Source of the DNA: Pseudonocardiales bacterium
GTDB taxonomy: Bacteria; Actinomycetota; Actinomycetes; Mycobacteriales; Pseudonocardiaceae
DNA length: 11,408 nucleotides
Assembly (NCBI GenBank): GCA_025465385.1
Contig: JAODNG010000344.1
Coordinates: 1-11,408 of the forward strand
Direction: 5' to 3'
Shown: positions 6,313 through 11,408 of the stretch, in pieces
Layout: each line of letters begins with the position of its first letter
How positions within the stretch are numbered: the stretch's first letter is position 1
Program-made: the position numbers and the translations under genes
The notes under the pieces: generated by a model
Databases searched by the model: none
What the model was told of the DNA's origin: nothing
Seen by the model: only the letters and a program-made list of their open reading frames with translations

Positions 6313-6477
6313 TCAGCGAGTCTCGCGGTGCGCCCGGTGCTTGTTGCAGTTCGGGCAGTACTTGCGGATCGTGAGCCGGTCCGGATCGTTGCGCCGGTTC
6401 TTCTTGGTGATGTAGTTGCGGTGCTTGCACTCCTCGCACGCCAACGTGATCTTGGGCCGAACATCAGTGGCGGCCAC
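6313..6477 (-). CDS. rpmG: 50S ribosomal protein L33, zinc-binding form
   Basis: The gene encodes 54 residues, starting GTG (MAATDVRPKITLACEECKHRNY) and ending CNKHRAHRETR. Two Cys pairs, C14/C17 and C41/C44, form the zinc ribbon of the zinc-dependent (C+) form of L33. KKNRRNDPDRL in the middle is typical. GAGAGG lies about 5 nt before the GTG. Position between tRNA-Met and hadA matches the conserved actinobacterial order. Many actinobacteria also hold a zinc-free copy elsewhere that is used under zinc limitation. Confidence 0.95.
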   Translation of the reverse strand: MAATDVRPKITLACEECKHRNYITKKNRRNDPDRLTIRKYCPNCNKHRAHRETR

Positions 6478-6552
6478 GGGTGCCTCTCTCTCGCCGAGCT
6501 GTCATCGAACATCTGCAGTGGGCTGCGGCCAGCAGCTGGCGCGCCTGACCGA

Positions 6553-6628
6553 TGGTAGCGGTGGCCGGACTCGAACCGGCGACACAGCGATTATGAGCCG
6601 CTTGCTCTTCCGACTGAGCTACACCGCC
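6553..6628 (-). tRNA. tRNA-Met (anticodon CAT, elongator type)
   Basis: The 76-nt cloverleaf has acceptor GGCGGTG pairing with CACCGCT (a terminal G-T pair), D-arm GCTC/GAGC, anticodon stem-loop with CTCATAA (anticodon CAT), T-arm GCCGGTTCGAGTCCGGC, discriminator A, and an encoded CCA. It lacks the mismatched first acceptor pair and the GGG/CCC anticodon stem of an initiator tRNA, so it is probably the elongator. Confidence 0.94.
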
Positions 6629-6683
6629 TTCAAGAGCTCCCCCGCCTTAGCTAACCCTGCCTTCGCCAGGCGAGCCTCCCACG

Positions 6684-6756
6684 AGCCCCAATACGGAATC
6701 GAACCGTAGACCTTCTCCTTACCATGGAGACGCTCTGCCGTCTGAGCTATTGGGGC
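6684..6756 (-). tRNA. tRNA-Thr (anticodon GGT)
   Basis: The 73-nt cloverleaf has acceptor GCCCCAA pairing with TTGGGGC, D-arm GCTC/GAGC, anticodon stem TCTCC/GGAGA with loop ATGGTAA (anticodon GGT), T-arm TACGGTTCGATTCCGTA and discriminator T. No CCA is encoded. It is followed 55 nt later by tRNA-Met and probably shares a transcript with it. Confidence 0.95.
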
Positions 6757-6791
6757 AACCCGTTTTCCGCCCGAGTGAACGAGCGACGACA

Positions 6792-6797
6792 ACTCTA
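6792..6797 (-). promoter_or_regulatory. Candidate -10 element for the tRNA-Thr/tRNA-Met unit
   Basis: The minus strand reads TAGAGT about 35 nt before tRNA-Thr, the same hexamer as before the L10 leader. A TTGACG (6808-6803) lies only 5 nt upstream, too close to be its -35. Confidence 0.25.
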
Positions 6798-6812
6798 CAC
6801 AACGTCAACAGG

Positions 6813-9407
6813 CTACCCGACCAGGGTGAGGACAGTCTCCTCACGCGCCCCGACGGCGCGGACGGTCCGGGCGGCTAACCAGGCGTCGAAGCGATCCGCC
6901 CCGAGCGGCCGGGAGATCAGGAAGCCCTGCGCGACGTCGCAGCCCATCTCCAACAGCTGGTCCCGGGTGGCGTCCTGCTCGACGCCCTCCGCGACGACGA
7001 TCAACCCGAGCGAGTGGCCGAGGTCGACGATGGCGCGGACCACCGCGAGGTCACCTAGATCACTGGATAGTCCCATGACAAAGCTCTTGTCGATCTTGAC
7101 TTCGTCGACCGGTAGGCGCCGGAGGTACGCCAGCGACGAGTACCCGGTACCGAAGTCATCCACTGCGATACGCACACCCAGACCGTGTAGCTCGCGCAAC
7201 ACCGGCAACGCCCGCTCCGGATCACTCATCACCGCCGACTCGGTGAGCTCGAAACTCAGCAGCGCGGGTGGCACCCGGTGCCGTGTCAGAGCGTCGGTCA
7301 CCCGGCGGGGAAACCCGGTCTCGGCCAGGTTGCGCACCGAGAGGTTGACCGAGACCGACAGCGACAGCCCACGGTCCAGCCAGCTTCGACACTGCGCCAG
7401 CGAGCGGTCGAGCACATACTCGGTGAGTGGATCGATCAGACCGGTAGTTTCGACGAGGGTGACGAACTCCCCCGGGTCGACCATCCCGAACTCCGGATGG
7501 TGCCAGCGCACCAGCGCCTCCACCCCGATCACCTGGCGCGTGGGCAGCGCCAGCTGCGGCTGGAAGTGCACGTCGACCTGCCCCGTGTCCAGCGCCTGCC
7601 GGAACTGCGTGACCAGCTGAAACCGGCGCAACAGGACCTGGCCCATGCTGGGTAGGTAGTTGCGCACCGTTGCCTCGCCACCCCGTGCGGCATGCAACGC
7701 CACGTCCGCCCGTTGCAGCAGGGTATCGGCGTCCCGGGTGGGTTCGATCCCCGTGCATGCCACTCCCACCACGGCAGTGCATTCCACGGCGAGCTTGTCG
7801 ACCGGGTATGGCGCGCTGAGCGCCACCTGTACCTGCTCCGCCACCGCCACCGCGCCCGGTGCCCCGACATTGACCAGTAGCGCGGCAAACGTGTCCCGCT
7901 CCAGCCGGGCGGTGAACACCTGATCCGGCAGGATGTGGCGAAGCCGCTCCCCCGCCCCCAGCACGACTCGATCGCCCCAGACGTGACCCAGCGCATCATT
8001 GACCGACGACAGCAGCCCTAGTTCGACGACGATCACGGCGCACGGCGTGACATCGCGCCGAAGCACCTCAGCGGCCGCCTCGCGGAAACCGAGCCGATTA
8101 AGCAGGTTGGTAAGGCTGTCGTGGTAGGCGTCGTGGCGTAGCTGGGCGAGCAGCCGGCAGTTGTCCAGCGCGGTAGCAAGATGGCTGGCCATCGTTTGGA
8201 CCAGCCGCTCATCGGCTGCCCCGAAGCGACGCAACCGACTCTGCCGGTCATGTACCTCAATCACGCCGAGCAACTGCCCAGCACCCCGCAGCGGTGCCAC
8301 GAGCACCTCCGAGGCTGCCCTCGCGGTCAAGGCTGCGGCGATGGCCGGATCGGAAGTGGTGTCGACCAGACGCAGCACCTGCCCGGTACCGGCCGGCGGC
8401 TCGGCTCTAAGTACAGCGTCGAGGTCGTGCTCCGATAGCGGACGGGGCAGCGGCAGGCCAGCCACCACGGTGTGGATTCCGCCCTGGGCGGGCATCTGGT
8501 GCAGCACCACGCGGGTGGCGTTGAGCTGCACGCGGGCCAGCTCCATGGCGCTGCTCCAGGCATCCGTATCCAGTTCCAGCTCATCATCATCGCCACCCTG
8601 CCCGACCCCGCCTCGTCCGACCACCGTCACGCGCAGGCTGAGGTCGTTGAGCACGCCGAGGTCGCGGTGGTCGCGGAGCAGCCCGTAGTAGGCGCGGTAT
8701 ACCGCGGCCAACGTCACCGTCAGCAGGCCGACCAGGAGCGCGCCCCACGGCACCACCCGCACTGTTTCCGCGGCGGTGACTCCGAGCGCGGCGTTGAGCA
8801 GACCGGTGAGGTAGAGGTGCACCACCGGGCGCGCGCTCTCGCCGGGACGACGATGATCCAGCAGCACGATGAAGACCCATGTCAACCAGGAGGTGATGGC
8901 GTGGGCGATGACGAATCCGGCGAGCACCGCGAGCCACCGCGGCAACCACGGCCAGGTCGGCTCGAAGGCCAAGCGGGCCAGCAGGTCGGTGATCGCGATG
9001 GTGAGGGTGGCATAGGAGACGTTGAACAGCAGCTTCGACCAGGTGTCCCGGCGCAGTAGCCGGGCGGCTACCACAACACCGACGTAGGCCGCCAGCACCA
9101 CCGGGCCAGGTAGGTACAGCAGACCGAAGACCAGCGGGATCTCAGTGGGAGTGATCCGCGCGGCATCGCGGTGGACGTCGACCTCGATCGCCAAGAATCG
9201 CGCGATCCCAAACGCCGCCGCCAACCCGAGGCCGCCGAGCAGCGTGCCAGCACTTGGATGATGGAAGGGAACTGTGGCCACCACGGCAGCCCCCGCTACC
9301 CCCGCGGCAAGCGCGAGGGTAGCCACGAAGGTACTCGACGCTAAGGCTCGTCCGCCCGATAGTAAGGCGCCCGACGGACGCCACCTAGCATCCACACGGA
9401 CCTCCAT
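6813..9407 (-). CDS. Membrane GAF-GGDEF(degenerate)-EAL protein, probable c-di-GMP phosphodiesterase
   Basis: This 864-residue protein is predicted to turn over cyclic di-GMP at the membrane. Residues 22-240 hold about six or seven hydrophobic segments. A GAF-like sensor (about 280-420) follows an acidic linker (GGDDDELELD). The GGDEF domain (about 425-585) has RLERDTF where RxGGDEF should stand, so cyclase activity is very unlikely. The EAL domain (about 595-850) keeps the catalytic set: E630 of EAL, N688, E720, D750/D751 of DDFGTGYSSL, K771, E807 of EGVE and Q827 of QGF. The ATG at 9407 has little Shine-Dalgarno; a GTG at codon 5 has GGAGG 5 nt upstream. The reading frame stays open to 9524 with coding-like codons but no start, so the N-terminus is uncertain. 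Confidence 0.9.
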   Translation of the reverse strand: MEVRVDARWRPSGALLSGGRALASSTFVATLALAAGVAGAAVVATVPFHHPSAGTLLGGLGLAAAFGIARFLAIEVDVHRDAARITPTEIPLVFGLLYLPGPVVLAAYVGVVVAARLLRRDTWSKLLFNVSYATLTIAITDLLARLAFEPTWPWLPRWLAVLAGFVIAHAITSWLTWVFIVLLDHRRPGESARPVVHLYLTGLLNAALGVTAAETVRVVPWGALLVGLLTVTLAAVYRAYYGLLRDHRDLGVLNDLSLRVTVVGRGGVGQGGDDDELELDTDAWSSAMELARVQLNATRVVLHQMPAQGGIHTVVAGLPLPRPLSEHDLDAVLRAEPPAGTGQVLRLVDTTSDPAIAAALTARAASEVLVAPLRGAGQLLGVIEVHDRQSRLRRFGAADERLVQTMASHLATALDNCRLLAQLRHDAYHDSLTNLLNRLGFREAAAEVLRRDVTPCAVIVVELGLLSSVNDALGHVWGDRVVLGAGERLRHILPDQVFTARLERDTFAALLVNVGAPGAVAVAEQVQVALSAPYPVDKLAVECTAVVGVACTGIEPTRDADTLLQRADVALHAARGGEATVRNYLPSMGQVLLRRFQLVTQFRQALDTGQVDVHFQPQLALPTRQVIGVEALVRWHHPEFGMVDPGEFVTLVETTGLIDPLTEYVLDRSLAQCRSWLDRGLSLSVSVNLSVRNLAETGFPRRVTDALTRHRVPPALLSFELTESAVMSDPERALPVLRELHGLGVRIAVDDFGTGYSSLAYLRRLPVDEVKIDKSFVMGLSSDLGDLAVVRAIVDLGHSLGLIVVAEGVEQDATRDQLLEMGCDVAQGFLISRPLGADRFDAWLAARTVRAVGAREETVLTLVG

Positions 9408-9478
9408 CGGTGGCTCAACAGCTGGTACCTCCGCGGGAAGGTCGACCAGCGGGGTACCGTCCGATTGGTCGGGCGACG

Positions 9479-9580
9479 TCAGCTCGCTGTTGGCCGGCAG
9501 CGGCCCGACCTGTGCCGGCCGATCTCAACACCGCGGGGAAAGCTCGCGGTAGCGGGCACGATGGTGCAAACGGGGGTCAT
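9479..9580 (-). CDS. Small ORF with a strong ribosome binding site upstream of the EAL gene
   Basis: An ATG at 9580 is preceded 5 nt away by GGAGG within GGAGGTGA (9590-9583), the best Shine-Dalgarno in this area. It opens a 33-codon frame (MTPVCTIVPATASFPRGVE onward) ending at a TGA at 9481-9479. The frame of the EAL gene is open from 9524, so the two overlap by 46 nt in different frames. It may be a leader peptide, or the true N-terminus of the EAL protein separated by a one-base shift. I recognise no homologue. Confidence 0.35.
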   Translation of the reverse strand: MTPVCTIVPATASFPRGVEIGRHRSGRCRPTAS

Positions 9581-9614
9581 CTTCACCTCCAACCACGGCA
9601 GTGCAGTAACACAG

Positions 9615-9636
9615 AGTGAGACTCGCTTAACTCACT
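9615..9636. promoter_or_regulatory. Inverted repeat AGTGAG-N10-CTCACT
   Basis: Perfect 6-bp arms (9615-9620 and 9631-9636) lie between the candidate promoter of the EAL gene and its strong Shine-Dalgarno. Size and spacing fit an operator for a dimeric repressor; the regulator is unknown. Confidence 0.4.
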
Positions 9637-9643
9637 TGGGTGT

Positions 9644-9672
9644 AGGATATCCGCTTTAGTGTTGTATTGCCA
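9644..9672 (-). promoter_or_regulatory. Candidate promoter of the EAL gene
   Basis: The minus strand has TGGCAA (9672-9667), a 17-nt spacer and TATCCT (9649-9644). The -10 fits TANNNT; the -35 is weak. The local sequence is AT-richer than its surroundings. From here to about 9957 I see no intact gene on either strand. Confidence 0.3.
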
Positions 9673-9957
9673 CCGCACTCCATCCAATCAGCGACCAACG
9701 GTCTATCAAGCGGCGGAGCGGCAACGACTTATTGCGCCGCGTCAGCGATCGCTATCGCGCAGTAGCGGTATCGGCAGCGCCGAAGTCACACGCGGCCGCT
9801 CATCGCAACCCGCGGGCCGCGCAACCGAACCCGGAAGGTCGGCGAGGCAGCCGCCACGTCGCTGTTCGATGTTCCGGGGAGTGCGCGTGAGCATCGCGTC
9901 GATCGCCGGGTCCTGGGTGGGGAATCGGCATCACGCCGATGATCTCCTTGCGGGCTC

Positions 9958-9973
9958 GTAACGCGGACGTAAC
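9958..9973 (+). promoter_or_regulatory. GlnR-type box GTAAC-N6-GTAAC
   Basis: Two identical GTAAC half-sites start 11 bp apart, on one face of the helix. This gives the AC-N9-AC spacing that is the core of GlnR sites in actinobacteria, where GlnR controls nitrogen assimilation. The box lies about 60-75 bp before the candidate start of the hydrolase operon, a usual place for activation. The match is seen; binding is inferred. Confidence 0.5.
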
Positions 9974-9983
9974 AAACCCATCG

Positions 9984-10017
9984 ATTGGGTGACATCATTG
10001 GGCTGACAATTGACAAA
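9984..10017 (+). repeat. ATTGGG(C)TGACA direct repeats with a third TGACA
   Basis: ATTGGGTGACA (9984-9994) and ATTGGGCTGACA (9997-10008) are near-identical, and a further TGACAA follows at once (10011-10016). The TGACA motifs start at 9990, 10004 and 10011, steps of 14 and 7. A 5-bp inverted repeat ACCCA/TGGGT (9976-9990) overlaps the first. They look like protein-binding repeats over the promoter. Confidence 0.45.
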
Positions 10018-10027
10018 TGGGCATTAT
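9998..10027 (+). promoter_or_regulatory. Candidate promoter of the hydrolase operon
   Basis: TTGGGC (9998-10003), an 18-nt spacer and CATTAT (10022-10027) would start transcription near 10034. A perfect TTGACA at 10010-10015 has no -10 at the right distance. Confidence is low because actinobacterial promoters vary widely. Confidence 0.3.
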
Positions 10028-10190
10028 CTCACCCGTCGTCACCGTGTCGTATCACCCGATAGAGCTCAGTGGGCTGCAGCTCGGCTACACAATGAAGCAC
10101 CCAGCGGTTGTGCTGCTTGGCCACGGACCCTCTGAGTCTCTGCTGCAGTCCCTCGGAACTCAGGGGACGACCTGTCGGAGTACTACATGA
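10017..10190 (+). CDS. Possible 57-residue small protein before the hydrolase operon
   Basis: An ATG at 10017 opens a frame (MGIISPVVTVSYHPIELSG onward, ending GTTCRSTT) that runs without a stop to a TGA overlapping the start of the next gene as ATGA. Such an overlap is typical of coupled genes. Against it, there is no Shine-Dalgarno, third-position G/C is about 68 percent, lower than in sure genes here, and the same stretch is rich in stem-loops. I recognise no family. Internal starts are GTG at 10044 and ATG at 10092. Confidence 0.25.
   Translation: MGIISPVVTVSYHPIELSGLQLGYTMKHPAVVLLGHGPSESLLQSLGTQGTTCRSTT
10062..10166 (+). ncRNA. Stem-loop-rich leader of the hydrolase operon
   Basis: Three successive stems are visible: GAGCT/AGCTC (10062-10066 with 10078-10082), AGCAC/GTGCT (10096-10100 with 10110-10114), and CCTCTGAGT/ACTCAGGGG (10129-10137 with 10158-10166, nine pairs including one G-T). 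GGGCTGCAG (10071-10079) can instead pair with CTGCAG-T-CCC (10143-10152), which would break the first and span the second. It matches no riboswitch class I know. Confidence 0.3.
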
Positions 10191-10930
10191 CCCGCACCGT
10201 CGACCGCCTCGCCCAACTGCACCAGCCCAGATTGGGGCCGGTCGCCGCTGACCCATATCCGTGGCCCTACGACGGCGCCGTCGCAGCCGCCCGAACTGCC
10301 CTGATGTGCATCGACTGGCAGGTCGATTTCTGCGGTCCCGGCGGTTACGTCGACCGGATGGGTTATGACATCGGCCTGACCCGCGCTGGGCTGCCCGCAA
10401 CGGCGCGGATGTTGGCCCACGCCAGGACCATCGGAATGCTGGTGATCCACACCAGGGAGGGCCACTGCCCTGATCTGTCCGACCTGCCGGCCAACAAGCG
10501 GTGGCGCTCGGCGCAGATCGGTGCGGAGATCGGCAGTCCTGGGCCGCAGGGCCGGATCCTGGTCCGCGGCGAGCCGGGCTGGGAGATCGTCTCCGAAGTG
10601 GCGCCACAGCCGGGAGAAGTCCTGATCGACAAGCCCGGGAAGGGCGCGTTCTACGCGACCCAACTGGACCTGGTGCTGCGCACCAAAGGCATCACCCACC
10701 TGGTGCTGACCGGCATCACCACCGATGTATGTGTCCACACCACCATGCGCGAGGCCAACGACCGGGGCTATGAGTGCCTGGTCCTCTCCGACTGCACCGG
10801 CGCTACCGAGCTCGATAACCACGTCGCGGCACTGCGAATGGTGACGATGCAGGGCGGGGTCTTCGGTTGTGTCGCGCCGCTCGACGCGGTGCTCGCCGCC
10901 ACCACCACAGGAGATAATCATGGCGGCTGA
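10187..10930 (+). CDS. biuH: Isochorismatase-family cysteine hydrolase, probable biuret hydrolase
   Basis: This 247-residue cysteine hydrolase probably cleaves biuret to allophanate and ammonia, or acts on a close ureide. The catalytic triad is Asp43 (CIDWQVDFCG), Lys149 (IDKPGKGAF) and Cys182 (GITTDVCVHTTMREANDRGYEC); Gln222 is in MQGGVFG. As I recall, Rhizobium BiuH has Asp36, Lys142, Cys175 and Gln215, a constant offset of 7, and shares DPYPWPY, the CGxGGYVDxMGYD block, HTREGH, and PANKRWRS. It lacks the lid features of true isochorismatases. GGAG lies 7 nt before the ATG. It overlaps the next gene by 11 nt. RutB-like ureidoacrylate hydrolases are the main alternative. A GlnR-type box upstream fits a nitrogen-scavenging role. 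Confidence 0.8.
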   Translation: MTRTVDRLAQLHQPRLGPVAADPYPWPYDGAVAAARTALMCIDWQVDFCGPGGYVDRMGYDIGLTRAGLPATARMLAHARTIGMLVIHTREGHCPDLSDLPANKRWRSAQIGAEIGSPGPQGRILVRGEPGWEIVSEVAPQPGEVLIDKPGKGAFYATQLDLVLRTKGITHLVLTGITTDVCVHTTMREANDRGYECLVLSDCTGATELDNHVAALRMVTMQGGVFGCVAPLDAVLAATTTGDNHGG

Positions 10931-11408
10931 CCGGCCGGCCTTGCCCGCCGATCCCGGCCCGTACAGCTTCGTACCTTCCCGCACCGCACTACTGCTGATC
11001 GATATGCAGCGGGATTTCGTGGAGCCAGGGGGTTTCGGGGAATCATTGGGCAACGATGTCAGCCTGCTTCAGGCGGTGATCCCGCCGCTGCGGAAGGTGC
11101 TGGCCGCCACCCGGGCTGCCGGAATGACCGTCCTGCACACCCGCGAGGGTCACCGCGACGACCTCAGCGACTGCCCACCGGCCAAGCTCAACCGCGGCAA
11201 TCCGACGATGCGGATCGGCGACCTCGGACCGAAAGGTCGGATCCTGATCCGCGGCGAGTACGGCCACGATATCGTCGACGAGCTCGCGCCACTTCCCGGG
11301 GAAGCCGTGATCGACAAACCGGGCAAGGGCGCCTTCTACGGCACCGACCTGCACGAGCTGTTGGAGACGGCCGGCATCACCAGCCTGATCGTCACCGGCG
11401 TCACCACC
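10920..11408 (+). CDS. Second isochorismatase-family cysteine hydrolase (partial, cut by window end)
   Basis: The first 163 residues are present, starting MAADRPALPADPGPYSFVPSR in the window's frame. Asp28 (LLIDMQRDFVEPGGFGE), HTREGH, GRILIRGE and Lys133 (IDKPGKGAFY) are in place. The window ends at TGVTT, just before the expected catalytic Cys. AGGAG lies 6 nt before the ATG, and the start overlaps the previous gene by 11 nt, so the two are one operon. It is a clear paralogue but differs in the substrate-side segments (EPGGFGESLGND in place of CGPGGYVDRMGYD, PPAKLNRGN in place of PANKRWRS), so it probably takes another amide. Genes of this type often sit beside urea carboxylase or allophanate hydrolase genes, which would lie beyond the window. 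Confidence 0.88.
   Translation, partial: MAADRPALPADPGPYSFVPSRTALLLIDMQRDFVEPGGFGESLGNDVSLLQAVIPPLRKVLAATRAAGMTVLHTREGHRDDLSDCPPAKLNRGNPTMRIGDLGPKGRILIRGEYGHDIVDELAPLPGEAVIDKPGKGAFYGTDLHELLETAGITSLIVTGVTT

Noticed and set aside
7821..7910. Active diguanylate cyclase in the 864-residue protein
   Set aside because: The GGDEF signature is ERDTF, lacking both glycines and the DEF core needed for catalysis.
9659..9961. Plus-strand open frame of 100 codons in the intergenic region
   Set aside because: Its first half is compositionally poor and Arg/Ser-rich, there is no Shine-Dalgarno, and no motif is visible. It may only mirror the minus-strand remnant.
9786..10016. Minus-strand open frame of 76 codons
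   Set aside because: It is low-complexity Arg/Ser/Pro, overlaps the operator-like repeats and has no start signal.
10017..10186. Guanidine riboswitch before the amide hydrolases
   Set aside because: GGGGACGACCTG looks briefly like the ACGR elements of guanidine aptamers, but the rest of the conserved core of classes I-III is not present.
10187..10930. True isochorismatase of siderophore or phenazine synthesis
   Set aside because: Sequence blocks and active-site spacing match biuret/ureide hydrolases, and no isochorismate-pathway gene is nearby.

Overview
This looks like a chromosomal segment from a high-GC actinomycete. The evidence is the conserved minus-strand order tRNA-Thr, tRNA-Met, rpmG, hadA, hadB, tRNA-Trp, secE, nusG, rplK, rplA, rplJ, rplL, an actinobacterial-type L10 leader, a NusG with a long acidic N-terminal extension, and a GlnR-type box. 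The HadA/HadB pair points towards the Mycobacteriales/Pseudonocardiales side of the phylum, but similar MaoC pairs also occur at this locus in actinomycetes without mycolic acids, so I do not name a genus.

Layout. Positions 1-135 carry an open frame that may be the tail of an upstream plus-strand gene. A plus-strand monoacylglycerol-lipase-like alpha/beta hydrolase follows (119-1030) and converges on rplL over a long inverted repeat. From 1088 to 6756 everything is on the minus strand. In transcription order it is two tRNAs, rpmG, the overlapping dehydratase subunits hadA and hadB, tRNA-Trp, secE overlapping nusG, rplK, rplA, a fresh promoter plus L10 leader, and rplJ-rplL. This is a translation, transcription-elongation and secretion cluster. 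Upstream of it, also on the minus strand, lies a large membrane GAF/GGDEF/EAL protein (6813-9407) whose GGDEF domain is degenerate and whose EAL domain looks intact, so it is probably a c-di-GMP phosphodiesterase.

An intergenic region (9408-10186) separates this from a divergent plus-strand operon of two tandem isochorismatase-fold cysteine hydrolases. The first closely resembles biuret hydrolase; the second is cut by the window end. The spacer contains a GTAAC-N6-GTAAC direct repeat of the GlnR type, TGACA repeats and several stem-loops. This suggests nitrogen-controlled use of biuret, ureide or a related amide.

The points most worth a second look are: an L11 protein that lacks the conserved proline pair of the thiopeptide-binding region; the GlnR-like box with a structured leader or small ORF before the hydrolase operon; a strong Shine-Dalgarno/ATG upstream of the EAL gene that is out of frame with it; 15-bp in-frame tandem repeats in two different genes; and a long hairpin between rplK and rplA.
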